Origin: an uncultured archaeon
Lineage (GTDB): Archaea > Thermoproteota > Nitrososphaeria > Nitrososphaerales > Nitrosopumilaceae
Direction: 5' to 3'
NCBI GenBank assembly: GCA_937896495.1
Contig: CALBNQ010000095.1
Location: forward strand, 1-13,736
DNA length: 13,736 nt
Both the position numbers and the translations under genes were made by a program. This document shows, piece after piece, positions 7,471-13,736 of the stretch; within the stretch, counting starts at the first letter, position 1; each line of letters starts with the position of its first letter. Under the pieces are notes generated by a model. The model made no database searches and was not told where the DNA came from. It saw only the letters and a program-made list of their open reading frames with translations.

Positions 7471-8993
7471 TATTGTGGCTCAATTGTTGCAGGTGGTTTG
7501 CTAGAAATAGTATATGTTACCCAAGTTACATCTTCAATCTCATTTGTAATCCTATTACTCATTTTCTCTAATAATCCATGTGGTAATCTAGTCCAATCAG
7601 CAGTCATTGCGTCAATAGAGTCAACCACTCTAATCATAACTATGTTTCCATATCTTCGTTCATCTCCAACTACCCCGACAGCTTTATCATCACCTACTGC
7701 AGCATACGCTTGCCACACTTTGCCATACAAATCTGCTTTTACTAATTCCTCTTCAACAATTTTACTTGCAACTTTGGAAATCTGTAGTTTTAATGGTGTT
7801 ACTTCACCAATAATTCTAACTGCTAGTCCTGGACCTGGGAATGGATGTCTCATGAAAAGATTTTCAGGCACTTTTAGGATTTTTGCAATATTTCTTACCT
7901 CATCTTTGTATAGTTCTTTTAACGGTTCTAAAATTTCTAAATCCAACCATTCGGGTAATCCCCCTACGTTATGATGCGATTTTATGACAGCTGCAGGACC
8001 TTTAGAAACCCCACTTTCAATAATGTCTGGATAAAGTGTACCTTGAGCCAACCATTTGAATGGCCCATTTTTTTCAGCAAATTCAGTAAAAACACGAACA
8101 AATTCTTCACCTATGATTTTTCTCTTTTTCTCAGGATCTTTCACTCCTTTTAGTTTTTCAATGAATTTATCTGCAGCATCTACAGTTGAAAAATTTAATT
8201 TAAAATTCTCTTTGAACATTTCATCAATTTCTTTTTCTTCATTTAATCGTAATAACCCATTATTTACAAAAACACACTTCAACCTATTTCCGATTGCTTT
8301 ATGAATTAACAATGCAACTACAGTCGAATCAACCCCTCCACTGACTCCACATAGTACATTTCCTTCAATTTTTGAAATCTTTTCAACTGTTGAATCTATG
8401 AATCCCTCCATTGTCCATTCTTGTTTTGCTTTGCATACCTTTAAGACAAAATTTTTGAGAATTTCTGTACCTTGTTCTGTATGAACAACTTCAGGATGAA
8501 ATTGAATTCCATAAACTGATTTTTCTTCTGATGCAATAGCTGCAGCTTTTGCTCCTTCAGTATGTCCAATCACTTCAAATCCTGGTGGAATTTCTTCTGC
8601 TTCATCACCATGACTCATCCATGCTCTAACTGATTCACCTATTCCATTTAGAAGATCTTTATTATTATCAATAGAGAGTAATGATGAACCATATTCTTTG
8701 TTTGCTCTTTTTACTTTACCTCCATACTTGTTAACGATTAATTGATGACCATAACATATTCCAAGTAAAGGTAAATTCATATCAAAAATTTTACTTTCTG
8801 GAACCGGAGCATCTGTGTTATACACACTTGATGGTCCTCCTGAAAAAATAACCCCTTTGGGATTTAATTTTTCCAGTTCTTCATAACTAATATCATATGG
8901 AACAAGTTCTGCAAAAACAGAAAATTCTCTAATTCGCCTACAAATTAAATGACTATATTGTGACCCAAAATCTAAAACTATTATTTTATCCAT
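7470..8993 (-). CDS. guaA: GMP synthetase (glutamine-hydrolysing), full length
   Basis: This enzyme converts XMP, ATP and glutamine to GMP, the step after GuaB. The 507-residue chain carries both halves. The N-terminal class I amidotransferase has GGPSSVY (52-58), the nucleophile loop GICYGHQ with C80, and H166/E168 in FHPEVVHTEQG. The synthetase half has the ATP pyrophosphatase loop SGGVDS (218-223), then SHHNVGGLPEWLDLEILEPL, RHPFPGPGLAVRIIGE and the dimerisation C-terminus ending SKPPATIEPQ. Nothing essential appears to be missing. Many euryarchaea split these halves into two genes, so the fused form is worth noting. I chose the ATG at 8993, giving MDKIIVLDFG, the usual compact start, with GTGAT upstream. 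A TTG at 9017 would add eight residues inside the preceding gene. It lies 4 bases after the upstream gene and overlaps the downstream gene by one base. Confidence 0.97.
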   Translation of the reverse strand: MDKIIVLDFGSQYSHLICRRIREFSVFAELVPYDISYEELEKLNPKGVIFSGGPSSVYNTDAPVPESKIFDMNLPLLGICYGHQLIVNKYGGKVKRANKEYGSSLLSIDNNKDLLNGIGESVRAWMSHGDEAEEIPPGFEVIGHTEGAKAAAIASEEKSVYGIQFHPEVVHTEQGTEILKNFVLKVCKAKQEWTMEGFIDSTVEKISKIEGNVLCGVSGGVDSTVVALLIHKAIGNRLKCVFVNNGLLRLNEEKEIDEMFKENFKLNFSTVDAADKFIEKLKGVKDPEKKRKIIGEEFVRVFTEFAEKNGPFKWLAQGTLYPDIIESGVSKGPAAVIKSHHNVGGLPEWLDLEILEPLKELYKDEVRNIAKILKVPENLFMRHPFPGPGLAVRIIGEVTPLKLQISKVASKIVEEELVKADLYGKVWQAYAAVGDDKAVGVVGDERRYGNIVMIRVVDSIDAMTADWTRLPHGLLEKMSNRITNEIEDVTWVTYTISSKPPATIEPQ

Positions 8994-8997
8994 TTTA

Positions 8998-9564
8998 TCA
9001 CTTGTTGATATTTTCAAGCATCCGTGTTAATGACCATCCTGCGGTATTGATAAGTTCACTTATTCTCTCTTTTTGTCTATAATTTCTAATAATTATTTCT
9101 CTAATGTCTGAACCATTTTTGTTTATTATGTAATCTATAATGGATTCTTTTTGAATTCTTCCATTTTCAACTTCTGTAGAATCTTTCTTTTTCATTTCAC
9201 CAATTATTCTATCTAAGAAAAATGATTTGAATGGAGGAGTATCTGCACTGATTTCAACTTCATTATCTAAAACTATTGAAACTTGTTCTGGTGTGATGAA
9301 CGCATTGGCAATTATTTTGCCGTCATTTCCTCTTTTAATTGGAATTGAATTGATCTTTGGTTTTTCTTCAACTTCTGGTTTTCGAACCTCACTTTCTCTT
9401 TCTAGTTGTGATGCTTTTGTAAAACTTGAATCTATTAAAGATGAATCTAGTAACACGATATTTTTTTCTAACATTTCTATGGATTCCTGATGCCTGTTAA
9501 TTTGCTCGATCAAACTTTCTTTTAAAGCAACAATATCTTTTACTTGCTTTTCTGAAAATTTCAT
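8998..9564 (-). CDS. Hypothetical coiled-coil protein, first gene of the guaA operon
   Basis: I do not recognise this 188-residue protein. Residues 5-45 form a heptad-like, charged helix likely to be a coiled coil. Residues 50-72 are a Glu/Lys-rich, probably disordered linker. A central region (about 73-125, with IPIKRGNDGKIIANAFI and ISADTPPFKSFFLDRIIGE) looks globular. The C-terminal third (126-188) is helical and basic and ends GWSLTRMLENINK. No signal peptide, membrane helix, zinc site or nucleotide motif is visible. The C-terminal arrangement SDIREIIIRNYRQKERI could hold a small helical DNA- or protein-binding unit, but that is speculation. The ATG is 26-27 bases from a good TATA-like box, and guaA begins 4 bases after its stop, so this gene would be the promoter-proximal member of the operon. 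Confidence 0.75.
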   Translation of the reverse strand: MKFSEKQVKDIVALKESLIEQINRHQESIEMLEKNIVLLDSSLIDSSFTKASQLERESEVRKPEVEEKPKINSIPIKRGNDGKIIANAFITPEQVSIVLDNEVEISADTPPFKSFFLDRIIGEMKKKDSTEVENGRIQKESIIDYIINKNGSDIREIIIRNYRQKERISELINTAGWSLTRMLENINK

Positions 9565-9586
9565 AATTCAATTAATGTATGATGGG

Positions 9587-9594
9587 TATTAAAT
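9587..9594 (-). promoter_or_regulatory. TATA-like box for the guaA operon
   Basis: ATTTAATA on the minus strand is centred 26-27 bases upstream of the ATG at 9564, consistent with a leaderless message beginning at that codon. It lies in the 35-base gap after mptE, so the three downstream genes need not depend on mptE transcription, although read-through remains possible. Confidence 0.5.
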
Positions 9595-9599
9595 GCATT

Positions 9600-10334
9600 C
9601 TAGGTTATTACACTATTCACAGTTTTGTATGAAATTTTTTTAAATCCTCTAATTGGTTTGGATGTTGTAAATAACTCTGATTTTGTTTTAGTTGCTAACC
9701 ATTCTAAAAGTAATTCTCCTCTACTTAATTTCATCAATTTTATTTTTCTTTCTAATTTTTTTGTGTTTGAATGTTTCCCAATTCTTTTCCCAAAGTCCAT
9801 TCCAAATAAAATAATTTTTTTTGCACCAAAATGACTAGCAAGAAATACTCCTCTATCTCCATCTGTAAACCCTCCAAAGTTTTGTATTTTATCAAATGGA
9901 TTTGACTGAGTAGTGCCAATACATTTTTTTATTTTTTTTGAAAATTCCAGTTTATCTATATTATCTCCATGTGCATGAACTACAAATATTGATTTTTTAG
10001 AAACTTTCTTCAATGATTTTTCATCCCCATCTAAATCGGTAATTATTATTTCTGGGATTATTCCATTTTCTAAAAGTAGTTTGATTGAACTATCTGCTGC
10101 AATTTTTATTGATTTTTTATTTTTTATTAATTCTGGAATTGCAGTTGATAAAGAAGGCCCTGAACCAATTACTAAAACTGATTTATCTTTAATTAAATTG
10201 GAAATTTCCTCATTGACATTGGATTTTTTTAAAATTGAGTTTAAAATTACAGCTGATTCTTTATCTTTTTTTCCACTGTACTTGAATTCTTTTAAAATAC
10301 CCGAATATTTTTTCTTCCAACCAGAAATCATCAT
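9600..10334 (-). CDS. mptE: 6-hydroxymethyl-7,8-dihydropterin pyrophosphokinase, MptE type
   Basis: MptE is the archaeal (DUF115) enzyme that diphosphorylates 6-hydroxymethyl-7,8-dihydropterin. It replaces bacterial FolK in the route to methanopterin- or folate-type cofactors. The 244-residue product shows the family features in order: VLVIGSGPSL (53-62), IIITDLDGD (97-104, the acidic metal site), VVHAHGDN (118-125), a C-G-T-T-Q region (138-143), FGGFTDGDRG (153-162) and IILFGMDFG (174-182). These match the rigid motif set of DUF115 pterin kinases. I took the ATG at 10334 because a TATA-like box is 28-29 bases upstream. A TTG at 10343 and a second ATG at 10331 are alternatives. It is divergent, by about 22 bases, from the dihydropteroate synthase homologue that would use its product. 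Confidence 0.88.
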   Translation of the reverse strand: MMISGWKKKYSGILKEFKYSGKKDKESAVILNSILKKSNVNEEISNLIKDKSVLVIGSGPSLSTAIPELIKNKKSIKIAADSSIKLLLENGIIPEIIITDLDGDEKSLKKVSKKSIFVVHAHGDNIDKLEFSKKIKKCIGTTQSNPFDKIQNFGGFTDGDRGVFLASHFGAKKIILFGMDFGKRIGKHSNTKKLERKIKLMKLSRGELLLEWLATKTKSELFTTSKPIRGFKKISYKTVNSVIT

Positions 10335-10356
10335 ATCACTCAAATTGTATTAGTTT

Positions 10357-11217
10357 TTGATAAATCATGTGACTAAAATTGCAAATGTAGGCGTAGGCAA
10401 AAAGAATCCTGTACGTATTATGAGTATCTTAAACACTAGTCCTGAATCATTTAACAAAAAATCCATACATATCAGTAAAAATGATATCAAAAATTCTATA
10501 AAACAAATGGAAAACGATGGTGCTAATTTTATTGATGTTGGAGGCATGTCTACTGCACCATATTTATCCACAATTGTTTCAGAAAGTATTGAAACAAATC
10601 GAATTATTAACGCAATTAAAATAATTCAAAATTTTTCAAATTTACCAATTTCAGTTGATACTTGTAGAGCAAATGTTGCAAGAATTGCTTTAGAACATGG
10701 TGTAGAAATAATTAATGATATTTCAGGACTAAAGTTTGATAAAAAAATGTGTGATGTTGTTTCAAAATTTAACCCTTCATTGATTTTATGTGCATATGAT
10801 TCCAAATCTGTTTCTGGAAATGTCAGTTCTACAAAAAAACTTCTTCAAGAAAGTCTAAAAATTGCAAAAAAATCTAACATTCCAACTGAGAAAATAGTTT
10901 TGGATCCTGCTATTGGATTTTTTAGAAAAACTGGTTATGGACCATTTTTTACAAAAATTAAATCTGATTGGATTAAAAGAGATCTATCTATAATACAGAA
11001 TCTGAAATCCATAAAACAAAACTTTCCTGTACTGATCTCTGTTTCAAACAAGTCCTTTATAGGAAATCTCTTGGGAGAAAAAAATCCTCCTGATCGATTA
11101 TTTGGTTCGATCGCAGCAGAATCCATTTCTATAATTAATGGGGCAGACATTATTCGTACTCACAATGTACGTGCAACTAAAGATTCAATCATTATTGCAT
11201 CAAATCTGTTAAAATAA
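10357..11217 (+). CDS. folP: Dihydropteroate synthase-family protein
   Basis: DHPS couples the pterin diphosphate made by MptE to an arylamine, forming the pteroate core. In archaea the arylamine may be p-aminobenzoate or a ribosylated derivative used for methanopterin. The 286-residue product keeps the TIM-barrel landmarks: IMSILNTSPESF (21-32), IDVGGMSTAP (59-68), ISVDTCRANVA (98-108), INDISG (119-124), VLDPAIGFF (181-189), ISVSNKSFIG (227-236) and IRTHNV (266-271). The residues Asn26, Asp101, Asn120, Asp183 and Lys232 correspond to family positions for pterin and phosphate binding. Loop changes from bacterial DHPS (STRP is STAP, SRKS is SNKS) suggest a different arylamine. The start is uncertain: TTG 10357 is reported and GTG 10369 is an alternative. 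The mptE TATA-like box falls inside the first codons if TTG is used. Confidence 0.85.
   Translation: MINHVTKIANVGVGKKNPVRIMSILNTSPESFNKKSIHISKNDIKNSIKQMENDGANFIDVGGMSTAPYLSTIVSESIETNRIINAIKIIQNFSNLPISVDTCRANVARIALEHGVEIINDISGLKFDKKMCDVVSKFNPSLILCAYDSKSVSGNVSSTKKLLQESLKIAKKSNIPTEKIVLDPAIGFFRKTGYGPFFTKIKSDWIKRDLSIIQNLKSIKQNFPVLISVSNKSFIGNLLGEKNPPDRLFGSIAAESISIINGADIIRTHNVRATKDSIIIASNLLK
10359..10366 (-). promoter_or_regulatory. TATA-like box for mptE
   Basis: GATTTATC on the minus strand is centred 28-29 bases upstream of the ATG at 10334, fitting a leaderless or nearly leaderless mptE message and favouring that ATG over the TTG at 10343. It overlaps the first codons of the divergent folP homologue, so transcription of the two genes may interfere. 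Confidence 0.4.
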
Positions 11218-11225
11218 CGTAAAGG

Positions 11226-11234
11226 CTTATAATT
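11226..11234 (+). promoter_or_regulatory. TATA-like box for guaB
   Basis: CTTATAATT in the 45-base gap after folP is centred about 33 bases before the TTG at 11263, predicting a start near 11256 and a leader of about 6-7 bases. An AAGG at 11254-11257 is too close to the predicted start to be a convincing ribosome site. It would allow guaB to be transcribed separately from folP. Confidence 0.45.
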
Positions 11235-11262
11235 AATCTCAAACTTTCGTAACAAGGTTTCA

Positions 11263-12693
11263 TTGGAATTTAAAGAAGGATTAACTTTTGACGACGTTCT
11301 TCTTGTACCCAAATATTCAGATATTACAAGTAGAAGTCAAACTAATCTAAGTACAAAGTTATCTCGAAATATCTCAATTAACATTCCATTTGTGAGTGCA
11401 AATATGGATACTGTTACAGAATCTGCTATGGCAACAACTATGGCTCGTGCTGGTGGTATTGGGATTATTCATAGATTTTTGACAATTAAAGAGCAGGCAA
11501 ATGAAGTGCTTAAAGTAAAACGTTCTGGTAGTGTGATGATTGAAAACCCTTATTCTATCAATTCAGAAAAATCAATTCAAGATGCTCAAGAATATGCTGA
11601 GGAAAAAGAAATTTCTGGTCTTTTAGTAATTGATTCTAATTCTAAATTGGTTGGAATAGTTACTGAGAGGGATCTATTATTTGCAAATTCAAATGGAATA
11701 ATCCGTGATATTATGACAAAAGATGTTGTTACTGCAAAACCTGGTGTAACATTAGATGAAGCAAAAGAAATTTTGCATAAACATAGAGTTGAAAAATTAC
11801 CTATTGTTGATGATTCTGGAATTGTTAAAGGATTAATCACAAGTAAAGATATTACAAATAACACTGACTTTCCAAATGCATCAAAAGATAAGAAAGGTAG
11901 ACCTCTTGTTGGAGCTGCAGTTGGTGTAAAAGGTGACTTTTTGGAAAGAAGTGAATCTCTCTTAGATGCAGGTGCTGATGTACTTGTTGTTGATATTGCT
12001 CATGGACATAGTGAAAATGCAATGAGCACAGTTAGAAATATCAAAAAAGCATTTCCTGATTGTGAGTTAATTGCAGGAAATATTGCAACAGCTCAAGGTG
12101 CTGAAGATTTGATTAAAGCAGGTGTAGATGCAGTAAAGGTTGGAGTTGGTTCTGGTTCAATTTGTATTACTAGAGTCATTACAGGTTCTGGTGTCCCTCA
12201 ATTAACTGCTGTAATGGATTGTGCAAAAATTGGAAATGAACATGGTGTGCCAATTATTTCTGATGGAGGTACAAGAACTTCTGGTGATGCAACAAAGGCA
12301 TTAGCCTCTGGTGCTTCGTCTGTAATGGTAGGTAGTATGCTTGGTGGAACTGATGAATCCCCTGGTACGGTTTTAACTAAAAATGGAAAGCGATTCAAAG
12401 TTTATCGTGGAATGGCATCTCTTGCCGCTTCCATTGGTAGAAAATCAAAAGAAACAGGTTCATTCTCATTTGATGATGATCTAAATGATTATGTTGCTGA
12501 AGGCGTAGAGGCAATGGTTCCTTACAAGGGAACTGTAGTTGATATTTTAAAACAACTTTCAGGTGGTGTACGTTCTGGCTTAAGTTATTGTGGTGCACAC
12601 ACGATATCACAAATGCAAGAAAATGCTGAATTTATCAAAATGTCAAGGGCTGGATTTGCAGAAAGTCAACCTCATGATGTTTCTTTGATGTAG
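11263..12693 (+). CDS. guaB: IMP dehydrogenase-family protein with CBS pair (GuaB), unusual flap
   Basis: IMP dehydrogenase oxidises IMP to XMP with NAD, the committing step to guanine nucleotides and the partner of GuaA. The 476-residue product has the N-terminal [10 protein letters not shown] (7-16) and [12 protein letters not shown] (42-53). Two CBS domains follow at about 92-200, where adenine and guanine nucleotides regulate many family members. The barrel resumes at about 210 with VDIAHGHS (243-250) and the catalytic loop [11 protein letters not shown] (C301, T303). It ends with [11 protein letters not shown] (332-342), [10 protein letters not shown] (381-390), [13 protein letters not shown] (411-423) and [10 protein letters not shown]. 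The flap between 390 and 411 has no Arg-Tyr dyad where IMPDH normally has one; the aligned residues read Gly-Ser (399-400). Some barrel segments ([16 protein letters not shown]) resemble GMP reductase. The TTG start leads at once into the conserved N-terminus and follows a TATA-like box. IMPDH is the default call, and a CBS-containing GMP reductase is the main alternative. Confidence 0.85.
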   Translation: MEFKEGLTFDDVLLVPKYSDITSRSQTNLSTKLSRNISINIPFVSANMDTVTESAMATTMARAGGIGIIHRFLTIKEQANEVLKVKRSGSVMIENPYSINSEKSIQDAQEYAEEKEISGLLVIDSNSKLVGIVTERDLLFANSNGIIRDIMTKDVVTAKPGVTLDEAKEILHKHRVEKLPIVDDSGIVKGLITSKDITNNTDFPNASKDKKGRPLVGAAVGVKGDFLERSESLLDAGADVLVVDIAHGHSENAMSTVRNIKKAFPDCELIAGNIATAQGAEDLIKAGVDAVKVGVGSGSICITRVITGSGVPQLTAVMDCAKIGNEHGVPIISDGGTRTSGDATKALASGASSVMVGSMLGGTDESPGTVLTKNGKRFKVYRGMASLAASIGRKSKETGSFSFDDDLNDYVAEGVEAMVPYKGTVVDILKQLSGGVRSGLSYCGAHTISQMQENAEFIKMSRAGFAESQPHDVSLM

Positions 12694-12697
12694 TTAA

Positions 12698-12718
12698 TTT
12701 TTTAAACACCGTTTAAAG
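12698..12718 (+). promoter_or_regulatory. TATA-like box with overlapping perfect inverted repeat
   Basis: TTTTTTAAAC (12698-12707) is centred about 26 bases before the ATG at 12729 and would serve as its TATA box. The same bases form the left arm of a perfect inverted repeat, TTTAAAC-ACC-GTTTAAA (12701-12717), with 7-base arms around a 3-base centre. It could be a regulator site covering the promoter, a second TATA-like half, or part of the guaB terminator (six T residues at 12698-12703, 5 bases after the guaB stop). The palindrome is seen directly. Its role is inferred. Confidence 0.4.
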
Positions 12719-12728
12719 TCATTTAATT

Positions 12729-13199
12729 ATGATGTCCAAAAGAACCATTATTGGATTAATTCTAGGTGTTGTAATTATTTTAGCTTCTGGTTATTCATTA
12801 ATTTTACACATTGGACCTACTGTAGAACATAAAGAAACATTGACTCTAGAAATAGGCACATCTGAAATTTTCAAAAATTCTGCACCTGCTCAAGCACCTC
12901 AATCGTTGATTGTAACTGGTGATAGTTTTGAGCTTGAACTTCATAGCCCTGGTGATGGATTACAAATTCCAAAAACATCATTCAAAAATGAATTCAAACA
13001 GGATTGGATTCACTCTGAAGATGGTGTTTCTAGTATTGAAATTAAAAATACTGGAAAATCAGAATTAGAAATCAGTGTAATCATGACACAAACACCTAAT
13101 CCATTTGCATTTACAATTGATCTTATGGTAATGATTACTGGAATTGTGATTATTGGGTTTAGTATGGGTTTTTCAATGAGAAAACCTAAAGGATTTTAG
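12729..13199 (+). CDS. Hypothetical membrane-anchored protein with two transmembrane helices
   Basis: I do not recognise this 156-residue protein. After a short basic start (MMSKR) a strong hydrophobic helix spans about residues 7-27. Residues 28-127 form a polar domain rich in alternating hydrophobic residues (LTLEIG, FELELHS, SSIEIKNTGKSELEISVIM), suggesting a small beta-sandwich outside the membrane. A second helix spans about 128-150 and the tail MRKPKGF is basic. Positive charges at both ends put the termini in the cytoplasm and the domain outside the cell. The IEIKNTGKSELEISV segment resembles the edge of immunoglobulin-like or cupredoxin-like folds. No copper ligands (Cys, clustered His) are present, so an electron-transfer role is unsupported. 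ATGATG offers two adjacent starts. The first fits the promoter spacing. Its stop overlaps the end of the convergent pheA gene. Confidence 0.72.
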   Translation: MMSKRTIIGLILGVVIILASGYSLILHIGPTVEHKETLTLEIGTSEIFKNSAPAQAPQSLIVTGDSFELELHSPGDGLQIPKTSFKNEFKQDWIHSEDGVSSIEIKNTGKSELEISVIMTQTPNPFAFTIDLMVMITGIVIIGFSMGFSMRKPKGF

Positions 13200-13736
13200 T
13201 TTAATTTTGCTGAAGGATAAGAACCTAAAATTTTCATGAATAATGATTCTTGTTTTATTTCATTTAACATTTCTAAAATTTTTGGATCTTTTTCATATCC
13301 TTCAAAATCTACATAAAAATTATATTCCCAGATGTTGGATTTTGCAGGTCTTGATTCAATTTTTGTTAGATTAACATTGTTTTTATGAAAATTTTCTATT
13401 ATTCTAAATAATGAACCTGGTTCATGTTTGATGGAAAAAATTATTGATGTTTTATTATTTTCTGTTTGAACTGACTCTTTTTTAGACAATATCAAAAACC
13501 TCGTATAATTATTCGAATTATTTGCAATGTTTTCAGAAATTATTGGTATATTGTAAATTGATGATGATATTTTACTAGCAATACATGCACAATTCTTTTT
13601 GTTAATATCTTTGACAATTTTTACACTTCCTGCAGTATCATATGCAGGAATTGTTTTCATGTTTTTACTTTCAATAAATTTTCTACATTGTCCTAAAGCT
13701 TGTGGATGTGAATAAACTGTATCTATATCTTCTAAC
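13196..13736 (-). CDS. pheA: Prephenate dehydratase (5' partial, C-terminal part with ACT domain)
   Basis: This enzyme converts prephenate to phenylpyruvate, the specific step toward phenylalanine. The frame is open to the right edge: the codons before the Met at 13660 read LEDIDTVYSHPQALGQCRKF, which is a core prephenate dehydratase motif, so that Met is internal and the gene begins outside the window. The visible 179 residues include YSHPQALGQC, AYDTAGSVK and the catalytic NNYTRFLIL (the Thr-Arg-Phe signature). A C-terminal ACT domain carries EPGSLFRIIENF and IESRP, the latter a phenylalanine-binding motif that implies feedback inhibition by Phe. This is a monofunctional type at this end, with no chorismate mutase visible, but the missing N-terminus could hold one. 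The stop overlaps that of the convergent membrane-protein gene by 4 bases. Confidence 0.94.
   Translation of the reverse strand, partial: LEDIDTVYSHPQALGQCRKFIESKNMKTIPAYDTAGSVKIVKDINKKNCACIASKISSSIYNIPIISENIANNSNNYTRFLILSKKESVQTENNKTSIIFSIKHEPGSLFRIIENFHKNNVNLTKIESRPAKSNIWEYNFYVDFEGYEKDPKILEMLNEIKQESLFMKILGSYPSAKLN

Noticed and set aside
7498..7974. 158-codon open frame on the plus strand
   Set aside because: It lies entirely opposite guaA, whose motifs are intact, and its translation shows no coherent family or promoter. It is an antisense shadow of AT-rich coding DNA.
8994..9017. TTG start for GuaA at 9017
   Set aside because: It adds eight residues not expected in the family and overlaps the upstream gene. 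The ATG at 8993 starts directly at the conserved first strand.
11218..11262. Riboswitch or structured leader ahead of guaB
   Set aside because: The gap is 45 bases, with a TATA-like box inside it and no room for a purine aptamer.
12395..12610. 71-codon minus-strand frame rich in His and Gln
   Set aside because: It is antisense to guaB, and the odd composition comes from reading the barrel codons backwards.
12729..13199. Cupredoxin or blue copper protein
   Set aside because: The exported domain is beta-rich, but there is no Cys and no His cluster to bind copper.
1..13736. CRISPR arrays, tRNA or rRNA genes, insertion sequences, integration sites
   Set aside because: There are no regularly spaced repeats, no cloverleaf-like intergenic DNA, no transposase or integrase frames and no terminal inverted repeats. 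Intergenic space is too small for most of these.

Overview
The window is 13.7 kb of AT-rich, densely coding archaeal chromosome. It most likely comes from an ammonia-oxidising thaumarchaeon of the Nitrosopumilus type. The archaeal markers are ribosomal proteins L44e and S27e, a group II chaperonin (thermosome), the CobY type of cobinamide guanylyltransferase and the DUF115/MptE type of pterin pyrophosphokinase. TATA-like boxes lie about 26-30 bases ahead of several start codons, including TTG starts, which suggests many leaderless transcripts. The genus assignment is an inference from gene content and style, not from a search.

Layout from left to right. (1) 1-2239, plus strand: late cobalamin assembly genes cbiB (cut by the left edge), cobS and cobY, with overlapping ends. 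(2) 2222-2697, minus strand: an rpl44e-rps27e ribosomal operon convergent with cobY and sharing 18 bases with it. (3) 2768-7100, plus strand: an adenine deaminase-like amidohydrolase, a thermosome subunit and a ROK-family sugar kinase. (4) 7108-9564, minus strand: an apparent three-gene operon made of an unrecognised coiled-coil protein, full-length GMP synthetase guaA and an unrecognised 120-residue protein. (5) 9600-11217: a divergent pterin pair, mptE on minus and a dihydropteroate synthase homologue on plus. (6) 11263-13199, plus strand: an IMP dehydrogenase-family gene (guaB) and a small two-helix membrane protein. (7) 13196-13736, minus strand: prephenate dehydratase, cut by the right edge.

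The enzymes connect around purines. Ade would turn adenine into hypoxanthine, GuaB makes XMP from IMP and GuaA makes GMP. GTP then feeds both the pterin pathway (MptE and the DHPS homologue) and CobY, which uses GTP to activate adenosylcobinamide phosphate. That link is metabolic knowledge applied to neighbours and does not show co-regulation.

I found no RNA genes, CRISPR arrays, insertion sequences, integrases or phage genes, and no gene-free stretch longer than about 75 bases. This is core-genome territory and I do not see a clear new multi-gene system. The best leads are: a guaB product that lacks the Arg-Tyr flap dyad expected of IMP dehydrogenase, an Ade homologue with altered active-site motifs, a DHPS homologue with altered substrate loops, two unrecognised proteins locked in an operon with guaA, and a perfect palindrome in the promoter behind guaB.
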